From positions 1 through 64,000 of the forward strand of contig NZ_QNUL01000033.1 in assembly GCF_003383615.1 (NCBI RefSeq): 64,000 nt of DNA, in the 5' to 3' direction. Under the pieces are notes generated by a model. The model saw only the letters and a list, made by a program, of their open reading frames with translations, was not told where the DNA came from and did no database searches. Of this stretch, positions 1-9,167 are shown piece by piece. Position numbers and translations under genes: made by a program. Source of the DNA: Dyadobacter luteus. Its GTDB lineage: Bacteria > Bacteroidota > Bacteroidia > Cytophagales > Spirosomataceae. The first letter of the stretch is position 1; every line of letters begins with the position of its first letter.

Positions 1-84
1 CCATCAGCTAACGATAAGTACTGCAACTCTCGTTCGGGACTTGCACCCTATAGATATAGAACATGCCTGACACACACAAAAAAA

Positions 85-110
85 CGCCCGGGATCCAGTG
101 ATCCGGGGCG
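85..110 (-). terminator. rho-independent terminator of metH
   Basis: An 11-bp stem with one G-G mismatch (85-95 pairs with 100-110, loop CAGT) lies 24 bases past the metH stop codon. On the minus strand it is followed by a run of seven T (complement of 78-84). This is the classic intrinsic terminator layout for minus-strand transcription. Confidence 0.85.
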
Positions 111-133
111 CTTGCAAATCTCAAAACTGTATG

Positions 134-3100
134 TTAATATCCCAAAACCGGGGATAACCATTTTTCAATTTCCTCAACCGGCATATTTTTCCTTCTCGCG
201 TAATCTTCCACCTGGTCTTTATGAATTTTTCCAACCGGGAAATAACGACTGTCAGGATGTGAGAAGTACCACCCGCTCACACTGCTGGCCGGGTACATCG
301 CAAAACTTTCAGTAAGCTCAATTCCCAGCTTTTCTGCTTCAAGAATATCAAACAACATTCTTTTTTCGGTATGATCCGGGCAGGCAGGATACCCGGGAGC
401 AGGACGAATTCCCGAATAAGCTTCTTTGATCAGCTCTTCATTCGTAAACGATTCTGCCGATGCGTAACCCCAGATTTCCTTACGTACCTTTTCGTGCATC
501 AATTCTGTGAAAGCTTCTACAAGGCGGTCTGCTAAAGCCTTCACCATAATGCTGTTATAATCGTCATGATCTTTATCGTATTTCTCAAGTAATGCTTCAA
601 TACCAATACCCGCTGTCACAGCGAAGCCACCCACGTAATCGGTATGTCCGGTTTCCAGAGGGGCAACAAAATCTGATAGACAATAATTAGGCAGATTGGC
701 AGCCTTCTGCGTTTGCTGACGTAAATGATGTAATACAATTGATGTATCGTTCACCAGTTCTCCGGCGCTCAGATTATCCAATGCAGGCTGACTGATTTTA
801 TATTCAAGATGCTGATGCGATCCGTGAGATTCGCTCGCAGCACCTGCTTCTTCAAATGAATGAAGCACGATATCATCCTGAATGGAATTAGCCGGCCAGA
901 ATCCGATAACTGCTTTGGCTTTCAAACTTTTATCTCTGATAATCTGCCCCAGAAGAACCGCAGCATCCTCAAATAAACGGGAAGCTTCTTCTCCTACCAC
1001 TTTATCCTCAAATATTTTCGGGTATTTCCCATGGAGCTGCCAGGTCTGAAAGAACGGAGTCCAGTCGATATAATCAGCGATTTCAGATAGACTGTAATCA
1101 TCGTAAACTCTGGTTCCCAAAAACTCAGGACGTCTTGCAGTGAAGTTAGCCCAGTCAATTTTTGCTTTGTTATTACGAGCCTTGTCAATCGGTAAATGCG
1201 CCTTCTCTCCTCCGCGTTTTGCATGATCTTCCCGTAACTTGGCATATTCGCTCTTGATATCAAGCAACACCTGAGCCTGGCTCACGTCACTCTGAATCAG
1301 CTTTCCTGCAACAGGTACAGACCGGGAGGCATCCAGCACATGAATTACTGCTCCTGAATAATTAGGATCAATCTTTACGGCAGTATGTATACGGGAAGTA
1401 GTGGCACCGCCGATCAGCAACGGCATTTTAAACTGGCGTCGTTCCATTTCCTTCGCTACACCCACCATTTCGTCCAAAGACGGCGTGATCAATCCAGAAA
1501 GACCGATAATATCTACATTATGTTCAATCGCAGCAGCAAGAATTTTATCTGTTGGCACCATCACACCGAGGTCAATAATTTCATAATTATTACAACCCAG
1601 TACTACCCCCACAATATTTTTACCAATGTCGTGTACATCACCCTTTACAGTGGCAAGCAATATTTTCCCTGCTGAAGATGATCCTTCCTGTTTTTCAGCC
1701 TCAATAAAAGGCTGCAGATATGCCACAGCTTTTTTCATGACCCTTGCAGATTTCACTACCTGAGGAAGAAACATTTTTCCGGCACCAAACAAATCTCCTA
1801 CTACACTCATCCCATCCATCAACGGTCCTTCGATCACTTCCAGCGGACGTGTAAACATAGGCAGACATTCTGCCACGTCTTCTTCTATGTAATCTGCGTT
1901 GCCTTTCACAAGCGCATGACTGATACGTTCTGCAACAGGTAAAGTTCTCCATGTAAGATCAGGTCCCGAAGCAACCTTTCCCTTATCTTTCACTGTTTCT
2001 GCAAAAGTGATAAGCCTGTCGGTTGCATCTTCTCTGCGGTTAAGCAATACATCTTCAACCAGTTCCAGGGTTTCCTTCGGAATTTCATCATAGATTCCCA
2101 GCTGGCCTGCATTCACAATTCCCATGTCCATTCCTGCCTTCACAGCATGGTAAAGGAAAGCGGTATGTATAGCCTCCCTTACAGGCTCATTTCCTCTGAA
2201 ACTGAAAGAAACATTGGATACACCACCTGAAACCTTGGCATAAGGCAGATTCTCTTTGATCCATCTTGTTGCATTGATGAAGTCGACTGCATAATTATTA
2301 TGCTCTTCCATACCCGTTGCAACCGTAAGAATATTAGGGTCAAAAATGATATCCTGAGCCGGAAAACCCACTTCGTCAACCAAAATACGGTAGGCACGCT
2401 CACATATTTCAATACGGCGTTCATAGTTATCAGCCTGACCGTTTTCATCGAAAGCCATAATTACGGCAGCAGCTCCGTAACGCAACACATTACGTGCCAA
2501 TTCTTTGAATTTCTCCTCTCCTTCCTTAAGTGAAATTGAGTTCACGATCGCTTTCCCCTGCACGCATTTCAAACCCGCCTCGATCACCTCCCATTTAGAG
2601 GAGTCGATCATCAATGGCACACGGGAAATATCAGGTTCCGCAGCCATCAGGTTCAGGAATGTCTTCATCGCCTCCACCCCATCAATCATCCCTTCATCCA
2701 CGTTAACATCAATCACCTGCGCTCCATTCTCCACCTGATCGCGCGCCACAGAAAGTGCAGCGTCGTAGTCACCCGTACGAATAAGACGGGCAAACATTTT
2801 AGAACCCGACACGTTACATCTTTCACCAATGTTCACAAAGTTTGCATTCGGTGTAATGTTCATCGGTTCCAGACCCGACAACTTTAGAATCGGGTCTGCA
2901 TTATCGACTGGTCTTGGTGTATACTTCGCAGCCAGATCAGCAATGACACGGATATGCCCCGGTGTGGTACCGCAGCAGCCACCAATTATATTTACCAGAT
3001 TGTCTTTCAGAAATCCTTCAACCACCTCACCCATTTGCTCAGGCGATTCGTCGTATTCCCCCATTTCATTAGGAAGCCCCGCATTCGGGTGAGCCGATGT

Positions 3101-3952
3101 GAAAAATGGTGAGTGATCTGCCAGAATCTGTACATAAGGACGCATCAGATCTGCTCCGAGCGCACAGTTGAGTCCTACTGAAAGTAAAGGCAAATGCGAG
3201 ATGGATGTCAGGAATGCTTCCGTTGTCTGTCCCGAAAGTGTTCTTCCTGAGGCATCGGTAATTGTTCCGGACACCATGATAGGCAATGCTCCATCCTCAC
3301 CTACTCTCCAGGATGCGAGCCGCTCTACTTTACCAAGTTTAGCATCAGCAAAAAATTTATCGATTGCAAAAAGAGCAGCTTTCGCATTCAATGTATCAAA
3401 AACAGTTTCTACCAAAAGGACATCACTTCCTCCGTCCGTCAAGCCTTTAACCTGTTCGTAATAAGCTTCAACAAGCTGGTCAAAACTTACAGCTCTGTAC
3501 CCCGGATTGTTCACATCCGGCGACAAGGACGCGGTACGGTTCGTTGGCCCTATCGATCCTGCTACAAAACGTGGCTTATCCGGATTTTTTTCAGTGAACT
3601 CGTCCGCTACCTCACGCGCCAGACGGGCCGACTCAAAATTCAGTTCGTATACGAGCTCTTCCATTCCATAGTCAGCCATGGCAATGGTAGTCCCCGAAAA
3701 TGTATTTGTCTCTGCAATATCAGCGCCTGCCTCAAAATAGGCTGCGTGTATTTCTTTAATTACATCGGGACGAGTGAGCGAAAGCAAGTCGTTATTCCCT
3801 TTTACGTCATGCGCCCAATCTTTAAACCGCTCACCGCTGTAATCATAATCTTCTAGTTTGTAGCGTTGTATCATCGTACCCATGGCACCATCCAGTACCA
3901 GAATACGACTCTTCAAAATTTCACGAATATCATTTTGCTTTGTAGCTACCAT
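134..3952 (-). CDS. metH: cobalamin-dependent methionine synthase MetH
   Basis: Transfers a methyl group from methyltetrahydrofolate to homocysteine through bound cobalamin, making methionine in the cytosol. About 1272 residues, as expected for full-length MetH. Domains in order: homocysteine-binding barrel beginning at DGAMGTMIQ with the zinc ligands in GGCCGTTPGH (Cys near 325-326); pterin-binding barrel; cobalamin cap and cobalamin-binding domain with DVHDIGKN (His near 774 is the lower axial ligand of the family); C-terminal reactivation domain with RPAPGYPACP near 1185. The frame stays open upstream to 4051, but ATG 3952 is chosen because a -7 promoter element sits at 4022-4029 and homologues begin close to this point. 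Diverges from an AsnC/Lrp regulator and has its own terminator, so it is probably monocistronic. Confidence 0.97.
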   Translation of the reverse strand: MVATKQNDIREILKSRILVLDGAMGTMIQRYKLEDYDYSGERFKDWAHDVKGNNDLLSLTRPDVIKEIHAAYFEAGADIAETNTFSGTTIAMADYGMEELVYELNFESARLAREVADEFTEKNPDKPRFVAGSIGPTNRTASLSPDVNNPGYRAVSFDQLVEAYYEQVKGLTDGGSDVLLVETVFDTLNAKAALFAIDKFFADAKLGKVERLASWRVGEDGALPIMVSGTITDASGRTLSGQTTEAFLTSISHLPLLSVGLNCALGADLMRPYVQILADHSPFFTSAHPNAGLPNEMGEYDESPEQMGEVVEGFLKDNLVNIIGGCCGTTPGHIRVIADLAAKYTPRPVDNADPILKLSGLEPMNITPNANFVNIGERCNVSGSKMFARLIRTGDYDAALSVARDQVENGAQVIDVNVDEGMIDGVEAMKTFLNLMAAEPDISRVPLMIDSSKWEVIEAGLKCVQGKAIVNSISLKEGEEKFKELARNVLRYGAAAVIMAFDENGQADNYERRIEICERAYRILVDEVGFPAQDIIFDPNILTVATGMEEHNNYAVDFINATRWIKENLPYAKVSGGVSNVSFSFRGNEPVREAIHTAFLYHAVKAGMDMGIVNAGQLGIYDEIPKETLELVEDVLLNRREDATDRLITFAETVKDKGKVASGPDLTWRTLPVAERISHALVKGNADYIEEDVAECLPMFTRPLEVIEGPLMDGMSVVGDLFGAGKMFLPQVVKSARVMKKAVAYLQPFIEAEKQEGSSSAGKILLATVKGDVHDIGKNIVGVVLGCNNYEIIDLGVMVPTDKILAAAIEHNVDIIGLSGLITPSLDEMVGVAKEMERRQFKMPLLIGGATTSRIHTAVKIDPNYSGAVIHVLDASRSVPVAGKLIQSDVSQAQVLLDIKSEYAKLREDHAKRGGEKAHLPIDKARNNKAKIDWANFTARRPEFLGTRVYDDYSLSEIADYIDWTPFFQTWQLHGKYPKIFEDKVVGEEASRLFEDAAVLLGQIIRDKSLKAKAVIGFWPANSIQDDIVLHSFEEAGAASESHGSHQHLEYKISQPALDNLSAGELVNDTSIVLHHLRQQTQKAANLPNYCLSDFVAPLETGHTDYVGGFAVTAGIGIEALLEKYDKDHDDYNSIMVKALADRLVEAFTELMHEKVRKEIWGYASAESFTNEELIKEAYSGIRPAPGYPACPDHTEKRMLFDILEAEKLGIELTESFAMYPASSVSGWYFSHPDSRYFPVGKIHKDQVEDYARRKNMPVEEIEKWLSPVLGY

Positions 3953-4015
3953 TATTTCAATTTCCGTTAGTTCAATTGGCTTACATACGGCAGAAATGCA
4001 GTATGTAATATTTCT
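3953..4015 (-). promoter_or_regulatory. structured 5' leader of metH
   Basis: The predicted leader of about 63 nt contains an 8-bp hairpin (TTACATAC with GTATGTAA, loop of about 12 nt). Loop bases ATTTC can pair with GAAAT just before the start codon, so a pseudoknot could form. Position and shape suggest translational control, but the sequence does not match a riboswitch class that I can confirm. The role is inference. Confidence 0.3.
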
Positions 4016-4021
4016 ATAATA

Positions 4022-4051
4022 CAAATTTACTGCAATAGATGTTTTATTCAA
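4022..4051 (-). promoter_or_regulatory. metH promoter (-33 TTG, -7 TAAATTTG)
   Basis: Read on the minus strand, TTG (4051-4049) is followed after 19 nt by TAAATTTG (4029-4022). This matches the Bacteroidota consensus TTG-N17-23-TAnnTTTG. Transcription would start near 4015. Confidence 0.7.
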
Positions 4052-4152
4052 TAAAATGAAAAAAATCAGATTATTAGTCTGGACTTAAACTCGTTTTACC
4101 ATAATTTATCGCATCTTTGGATGGATTAAAAGTGAATAAAGATATTCTATCT

Positions 4153-4629
4153 ATGCACAATCTCGACGAAACAGACGCGAAAATACTTCAATACCTTCAG
4201 CAGGATGCAACTTTAAAAACACGTGAACTGGCAGAAAAGCTAAACCTCTCCTATACACCAGTTTACGAACGTGTAAGAAGATTGGAAAAGGAAGGTGTTA
4301 TCAGAAAATATGTAGCTCTTGTTGATCGTGAAAAGGTCGGTAAGAAGCTGATGGCATTCTGTAACATTGCTTTAAAGGAACACTCTAAAGTGATGGGTGA
4401 AAAATTTGTGAAAGCAGTGGTTGCCATGCCTGAGGTAACAGAATGTTTCAACATATCAGGTGACTATGACTTTTTGCTCAAAATTATAGTTGAGGATATG
4501 TCTCAGTACCAGCAGTTTCTGATGCAAAAACTCGGATCACTGGAAAATATCGGAAGTACACATAGTTTGTTTGTGATGGGAGAAATTAAAAATTCCTCAG
4601 AGCTGGAGATGCAGGTACACAAAAAATAA
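4153..4629 (+). CDS. Lrp/AsnC family transcriptional regulator
   Basis: DNA-binding regulator of the feast/famine family, which usually senses amino acids and acts as dimers or octamers. 158 residues from ATG 4153. The N-terminal winged helix-turn-helix spans about residues 1-60 (LDETDAKILQYLQQDA, then RELAEKLNLSYTPVYERVRRLEKEGVI). The C-terminal AsnC/RAM ligand-binding domain follows (GDYDFLLKIIVEDM). The frame extends back to a TTG at 4117, but that TTG lies inside a -7-like element CATCTTTG (4112-4119), so the ATG just before LDETD is preferred. It is divergent from metH; regulation of metH is possible but only inferred from the position. Confidence 0.93.
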   Translation: MHNLDETDAKILQYLQQDATLKTRELAEKLNLSYTPVYERVRRLEKEGVIRKYVALVDREKVGKKLMAFCNIALKEHSKVMGEKFVKAVVAMPEVTECFNISGDYDFLLKIIVEDMSQYQQFLMQKLGSLENIGSTHSLFVMGEIKNSSELEMQVHKK

Positions 4630-4659
4630 ATACGGTACCAGAAGATCCAGCACCGTATT
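4629..4659 (+). terminator. possible weak terminator hairpin
   Basis: AATACGGT (4629-4636) pairs with ACCGTATT (4652-4659), starting at the stop codon of the AsnC/Lrp gene. No T-run follows, so termination would be weak or factor-assisted. Confidence 0.4.
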
Positions 4660-4730
4660 CCAACTCACCCCTAACAAAAATCTTATATATCTGTATAAGG
4701 CCGAAACCTTGTTTTATCACTTCAAAACCG

Positions 4731-4776
4731 CAATTCCCCGCGGTTCATATAGCCTTTACGTCACCTCCGGGAATTG
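4731..4776. repeat. inverted repeat in the spacer before the sigma factor
   Basis: CAATTCCC (4731-4738) is repeated inverted as GGGAATTG (4769-4776), with 30 bases between. It is followed by an A-rich stretch ending in AAAAAAATTTTTT near 4800-4816. It could be a structured leader, a binding site or a degenerate terminator. I see no gene in 4660-4890. Confidence 0.35.
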
Positions 4777-4889
4777 TGTTGCAACATCACTAAAAAAAAA
4801 TAAAAAAATTTTTTACTTCCTCTGCAACAGATAGGTTATACACTGCGTAACTTACTCTAAGAAACATTATCCCTGACAATTTGACGCCC

Positions 4890-4897
4890 TAACTTTG
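4890..4897 (+). promoter_or_regulatory. -7 promoter element TAACTTTG
   Basis: A perfect TAnnTTTG match directly before the ECF sigma gene. No TTG sits at the usual upstream distance. It overlaps the TTG that would start the sigma frame, so either the message begins just inside this frame or a further upstream promoter is used. Confidence 0.5.
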
Positions 4898-5509
4898 CTA
4901 TTTGGAAGAAAAATATCTTTTGATGAGAACGACTTTAAGTCAGTCGTTTCTGCTTGCTCGGCTGGCAACAGTCAGGCACAGCGCCTTTTATATAAACAGT
5001 TCTTTGGCTACGCTAAAAGTATTTGTCTTCGCTATACTTCTACAACCGAGGAGGCGGAAGAGGTTTTGAATGAAGGTTTTTTGAAGGTATTCAATAATAT
5101 AGACCGATACGACGCCAACCATCCATTCAAAGCGTGGTTGCGCACAATTATGGTAAACACCGCCATAAGTTATTATCGTAAACACAAAAAATACAATGAG
5201 GATATGGTTTCTCTGGAAGATGCGCCATACCCCCGTTTTGATGAAGATGTTGTGAGCCAGATCACCGCAAATGAAATTCTGGAATTAATCCAGGAGATCA
5301 AACCGATTTACAAAAATGTATTTCTACTCTATGTAGTTGACGGTTACAACCATAGGGAAATTGCGGAAATGCTGGAGATCAACGAGGCTACGGTTCGTTC
5401 CCATTATGTACGTGCCAGGGCTCGTTTGCAACATTTGATAAAAAAATATTACCCACATCTCTTCCCAAGTGATTGGGCTGTAAAGTCGTTTAAAGGAAAT
5501 GAAAACTGA
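4895..5509 (+). CDS. ECF-type RNA polymerase sigma factor
   Basis: Extracytoplasmic-function sigma-70 protein of up to 204 residues, which redirects RNA polymerase to an envelope-related regulon. Region 2 covers about residues 20-90 (LLYKQFFGYAKSICLRYT, then EEVLNEGFLKVFNNIDRYD and AWLRTIMVNTAISYYRKH). Region 4 covers about 135-190 (YKNVFLLYVVDGYNHREIAEML, with helix-turn-helix NEATVRSHYVRAR). There is no ATG near the start of the frame: TTG 4895 is the only usual start codon and falls in a -7-like element, so the exact N-terminus is uncertain. The stop overlaps the next start by 11 bases, implying translational coupling with its likely anti-sigma partner. Confidence 0.9.
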   Translation: MLFGRKISFDENDFKSVVSACSAGNSQAQRLLYKQFFGYAKSICLRYTSTTEEAEEVLNEGFLKVFNNIDRYDANHPFKAWLRTIMVNTAISYYRKHKKYNEDMVSLEDAPYPRFDEDVVSQITANEILELIQEIKPIYKNVFLLYVVDGYNHREIAEMLEINEATVRSHYVRARARLQHLIKKYYPHLFPSDWAVKSFKGNEN

Positions 5510-6965
5510 TAAATTTGAAAAAACTATACGTCAAAAATTAGAGAGTATTTCACCAGACTTTCATGAGGACAACTGGGCCCAAATGCAGCGTTACATGCAG
5601 GTTCATAATCCTCCTGGTTTTTGGCAACAATATGGTTCATGGCTTGGATATGCGGCAGCGGCTTCGGTGACCACTGTTATGGCATTCATGTATACGAACC
5701 AACTGTCTCAGACGAATGAGTTGAAGCGGGATCTGACTGAACTGAAAAAAGAGATCAGATTGATCAGTGCTACGCCAACGGCTCCTAAGGCTGATACTGT
5801 GTATATTGTCCAGAAAGAAATAGTTCGTGAACCGGTACTTGTTTATTCTAAACAGGATACTCAGGAAAGATGGGCAGATGCTACTCCCCAGGATGATGTT
5901 AGCGGGAAAGAAATATATGCTCATTCTAAAAACGATGTTGGTGCTACTCCGGGACGAGCGTTGGCTTCTGTACCAAAGACAGGTGCAGGCGAACATAGCT
6001 ATGAAGCAACTACTAACCGACTTCCAAAAGAAAGAGCAGAACTGGCGCAACATACAGGTAAGCCTGAGATAGCAGAGGATACTGAAAGCAATAAGCATAA
6101 CACGCCAACGGTCAATAACGCTTCTTTTGCTTCAAAAGCACTTGACGAAAATTTCGACCATATTACTGAATTAGCTCCGATAACGACTGAAAGTGGAAGT
6201 AGTCGTACTATGAAATATGCCTTGGCAAGCAGAATGTCGCCTCGCCAAACCAGGAAAGTATGGCTGGCAAGTGCTGCACCTGTAACCAAAGACGCGGTTG
6301 ATGAAGATAAAAAGGTGGAGAAGACAGCGAAGGCTGACAACATTATACCTCAATTCAACATCAAAGCACCTTACAGAGTCGGGGCAGGATTCCAGTTTGA
6401 AGGAAATAATCAGGTAAGAACTGTAGTGGGAGAAGTGCTGATAGCTAAAAAATTCTCCCTGACAACCGGACTTAGCTGGCTGAAAATCAAACCAATGAAT
6501 TTTAAATCTGAAAAAATATTCAGAGATAAAAACAAAGGCGACTTCAAGCAAATGCATCCGGGAGAAGTACCGATGGCATTTCAGGTACAAAATATTAATG
6601 TAAAACCTACTCTTTTACAGATACCGCTTACAGTAGCTTTCAGAAATGATGTGACTAAGGATTTCAGTTATTTCGTAGGAGCAGGAACCAATATTACCCT
6701 GAACGGGAAAGAAAAAATCACCTATGACTGCTGGCTTCCATTGACGGGCAAAGAGTTCAATAATCAGTCTTTAGAGCGAAAAATGGACTTGCCTCTTTTC
6801 AACTCTATGAATCTTACCGCCGGAATTGAAAAAAGCTGGCATCCCATCGTAGTGCAGATCGAAGGCTATCTTTACAGCTATTTTAAGCCGCTTAATCCCA
6901 TGGCCCAGAAAACGGGTCCCGGCATTAAAATGAAATTATTGTATCAGATCGGAAAAAAAATGTAA
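5499..6965 (+). CDS. membrane-anchored putative anti-sigma protein with beta-rich C-terminus
   Basis: 488 residues, not matched to a named family. Residues 1-45 are a soluble N-terminus with WAQMQRYM and similar anti-sigma-like helices. A single membrane segment lies at about 47-67 (LGYAAAASVTTVMAFMYTN). A short coiled coil follows (LSQTNELKRDLTELKKEIR), then a long Ala/Thr/Glu-rich extracytoplasmic linker to about 285. The last 200 residues alternate beta strands (YRVGAGFQFEG, FSLTTGLSWLKIK, DFSYFVGAGTNITL) and resemble the outer-membrane beta-barrel or porin-like domain found downstream of sigma genes in Bacteroidota. The overlap with the sigma gene suggests that it controls that sigma. Topology is inferred. 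Confidence 0.8.
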   Translation: MKTDKFEKTIRQKLESISPDFHEDNWAQMQRYMQVHNPPGFWQQYGSWLGYAAAASVTTVMAFMYTNQLSQTNELKRDLTELKKEIRLISATPTAPKADTVYIVQKEIVREPVLVYSKQDTQERWADATPQDDVSGKEIYAHSKNDVGATPGRALASVPKTGAGEHSYEATTNRLPKERAELAQHTGKPEIAEDTESNKHNTPTVNNASFASKALDENFDHITELAPITTESGSSRTMKYALASRMSPRQTRKVWLASAAPVTKDAVDEDKKVEKTAKADNIIPQFNIKAPYRVGAGFQFEGNNQVRTVVGEVLIAKKFSLTTGLSWLKIKPMNFKSEKIFRDKNKGDFKQMHPGEVPMAFQVQNINVKPTLLQIPLTVAFRNDVTKDFSYFVGAGTNITLNGKEKITYDCWLPLTGKEFNNQSLERKMDLPLFNSMNLTAGIEKSWHPIVVQIEGYLYSYFKPLNPMAQKTGPGIKMKLLYQIGKKM

Positions 6966-7004
6966 ACTCAAAGATCCTCCAACCCGAGGATCTTTGAGTT
7001 TTTT
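6965..7004 (+). terminator. strong rho-independent terminator
   Basis: A perfect 15-bp stem (6965-6979 with 6986-7000) starts at the last base of the stop codon and is followed by a T-run. It ends the sigma/anti-sigma operon. Confidence 0.92.
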
Positions 7005-7052
7005 GTCTGAAAGCGCTATTTTTGGCTTTTTATTAATCCTTACAATAAGCAT

Positions 7053-7937
7053 TTGAAATTCGCTGCCATAGATATAGGATCAAATGGAGCCCGCATGCAA
7101 ATATCTTCGGTACTGCAGGATGAGGGCACTTCCCGTTTGAAAAAAGTTGAGTATGTCCGGTTTCCCCTTCGGTTGGGACACGATGTATTTACACAAGGAA
7201 AGATCTCTGCTCTGAGTGAAGATCGCATGATGAAGCTCATGCTGGCTTACCAGCTGTTGATGGAACTTCATGAAGTAGAAGATTATATGGCTTGTTCCAC
7301 ATCAGCCATGCGCGAAGCCGACAATGGGCACGAGGTTCGTGAACACATTGAGCAACGGACAGGCATTCACATACAAATCATTGACGGACAGCGTGAAGCT
7401 GAGCTCGTTAATAACGTTGTTGTGAAGTCGCTCAGCGAAGGCCAGTACCTGCACATAGACGTTGGTGGAGGTAGCACAGAGCTGAATTTGTATCAGGACA
7501 GGAAAAAAATTATTGCAAAATCTTTCAAACTTGGATCTGTACGCCTGTTGGAAGGCAAAGAATCTAAAAATGTCTGGCCGAAAGTTCAGGAGTGGATTAC
7601 TTCTAATGTCGATTTTTCCAAACCTATTCAGGCGGTGGGCACAGGAGGTAACATCAACAAACTGTTTGACCTATCCTCCAAACTGAGTGACAGATCTACC
7701 AGCCTCGCAGAAATCACCCGTATGAAGGACTACATAGCTCAGTTCTCCCTTGATGATCGTATCAATAAACTTCAGTTGAATCCTGACCGTGCCGACGTAA
7801 TTGTTCCTGCCGGAGATATTTACACTTCAGCTATGAAATGGGCTGGCGCTGAGATTATTCACGTTCCAGACGTGGGTCTTAAAGATGGAATGCTTCAGTT
7901 ACTTTATGAAAGATCTCTTCGGAAAAAGAAATCCTGA
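7053..7937 (+). CDS. Ppx/GppA family phosphatase (exopolyphosphatase-like)
   Basis: Member of the actin-fold exopolyphosphatase/guanosine pentaphosphatase family, acting on polyphosphate or pppGpp in the cytosol. 294 residues, so only the two-lobed catalytic core without the extra HD-type C-terminal domain of longer Ppx proteins. Phosphate-binding motifs are visible: DIGSNGAR (6-13), STSAMREADNG (about 84-94) and DVGGGSTEL (137-145). The start is TTG 7053, which fits the family exactly (MKFAAIDIGSN); the next ATG, at codon 15, would remove the first nucleotide-binding loop. Substrate is not decidable from sequence. Confidence 0.9.
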   Translation: MKFAAIDIGSNGARMQISSVLQDEGTSRLKKVEYVRFPLRLGHDVFTQGKISALSEDRMMKLMLAYQLLMELHEVEDYMACSTSAMREADNGHEVREHIEQRTGIHIQIIDGQREAELVNNVVVKSLSEGQYLHIDVGGGSTELNLYQDRKKIIAKSFKLGSVRLLEGKESKNVWPKVQEWITSNVDFSKPIQAVGTGGNINKLFDLSSKLSDRSTSLAEITRMKDYIAQFSLDDRINKLQLNPDRADVIVPAGDIYTSAMKWAGAEIIHVPDVGLKDGMLQLLYERSLRKKKS

Positions 7938-7941
7938 TAAG

Positions 7942-7986
7942 AATAAGAAAACGGCACTGAATGAATTTCAGTGCCGTTTTCTTATT
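7942..7986. terminator. bidirectional terminator between convergent genes
   Basis: A perfect 20-bp inverted repeat (7942-7961 with 7967-7986, loop TGAAT) with a GC core and A/T arms that supply a T-run in either direction. It serves both the Ppx/GppA gene and the converging acyltransferase gene, whose stop codon lies inside the stem. Confidence 0.92.
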
Positions 7987-9088
7987 TGTTACGTTTCAAT
8001 TGAAAAAACCGCTTCAGGTTATTGAACGGAGCTTCAAAACAGTACCACGACAAAGAAGCGACAACCATCAACACGACGAAAGCAAACAACACTCCCGTAA
8101 ATCCATTGACCGTTAGCTCTATGTGCAGAAAACGCCCTGCAAGCTTGACAATAAGAGGTATTACCAATGCGGGTACGAGCATATGGTAAACATACAATCC
8201 GTAGCTTACCTTTCCGATATACTTCAATGGCGAGGTATTCAGTATCTTACCAAAGATGGATTTAAAACCACTTCCATAACTGGCTGTAGCAACAAGGTAT
8301 AAGCAGAAAACTGACATGGATGTACGGAAAAGAATTGTCTTTAGCATAATTCCACCATACCCGAAGCATATTATTACGAACAGTAACAAAGCAGGTAGCG
8401 CAGCAATTTTCAGTATTCTCAGGAATTTTTCAGGTGCATTATTGTAGTACAACACATAAGCCCAAAGTGCCCCCAATCCGAAAGCATCCAGACAAGTTGG
8501 CATCAGTACCCCTTCATCCAGACTGTATACCGAAAAAACCAGTCGGGATGCTACACCCAGGAATATAGTCGAGATAATCACCCTCTTCACATATAGAGAA
8601 GGTGTAATAAGCATAACAACCGGCCACAGAATATAAAACTGCTCCTCCACAGCCAGCGACCAGAATGGAGATAAAACATCCGACCAGTCGTGCAGTTTTT
8701 CTATCAGAAAGTTTGACAGATACAGGACATAATATAACGGATTGGAATAAAGCTGTGTAGATATCTTTGGAATAAAAGAAACGTACTGCACCAGCCAGAC
8801 CAGCAGCAGTGTAAGATAATAGAGCGGAAAAATCCGTAACATCCGCCTGATCATGAAGTTCTTATAAACTCCTGCAAAGCCCTGTTCTCCGAGATAATTT
8901 CTATTGGCCAGGAGGATTCTGGTGATCAGAAATCCACTTAAAACAAAGAAAAGTGTAACTCCTAAGGGGCCGTTGGCAATGCGATTAATCCCCTCACCCT
9001 CAGGAAACCAGTGAAAAATAATAACAAGCGCAATCGCGATCGCCCGAAGACCATCCAATTGAGAAATATAATCCGGCTGTTTATGCAT
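7982..9088 (-). CDS. acyltransferase family 3 membrane protein (OafA/YrhL-like)
   Basis: Integral-membrane O-acyltransferase that would move acetyl or other acyl groups onto a surface polysaccharide or glycolipid; the acceptor is unknown. 368 residues from ATG 9088, with about ten hydrophobic segments. Diagnostic features of the family are LDGLRAIAIALVIIFHW at the N-terminus and GVTLFFVLSGFLITR near residue 45-60. The frame also offers TTG two codons upstream; ATG is preferred. No polysaccharide genes are adjacent. It converges on the Ppx gene and shares its terminator. Confidence 0.9.
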   Translation of the reverse strand: MHKQPDYISQLDGLRAIAIALVIIFHWFPEGEGINRIANGPLGVTLFFVLSGFLITRILLANRNYLGEQGFAGVYKNFMIRRMLRIFPLYYLTLLLVWLVQYVSFIPKISTQLYSNPLYYVLYLSNFLIEKLHDWSDVLSPFWSLAVEEQFYILWPVVMLITPSLYVKRVIISTIFLGVASRLVFSVYSLDEGVLMPTCLDAFGLGALWAYVLYYNNAPEKFLRILKIAALPALLLFVIICFGYGGIMLKTILFRTSMSVFCLYLVATASYGSGFKSIFGKILNTSPLKYIGKVSYGLYVYHMLVPALVIPLIVKLAGRFLHIELTVNGFTGVLFAFVVLMVVASLSWYCFEAPFNNLKRFFQLKRNK

Positions 9089-9167
9089 AAGCAATTCTAA
9101 TTCTCAACAAATAAAGCCATTTAATCTAAAAATTAGTTGTCGAGGCGTCATTATACTATCCAAATTT

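Noticed and set aside
2..70. Open frame running from the left edge to a TGA at 68-70
   Set aside because: Only 22 codons are visible, no family pattern is convincing, and there is no terminator in the plus direction; could be the end of a gene or chance.
2829..3092. Plus-strand frames inside metH and similar antisense frames across other genes
   Set aside because: They lie opposite strongly conserved coding sequence, lack homology patterns and promoters, and are frame shadows.
3953..4015. SAM-II or cobalamin riboswitch for metH
   Set aside because: The leader is too short for a cobalamin riboswitch and the conserved SAM-II bases are not matched; kept only as an unassigned structured leader.
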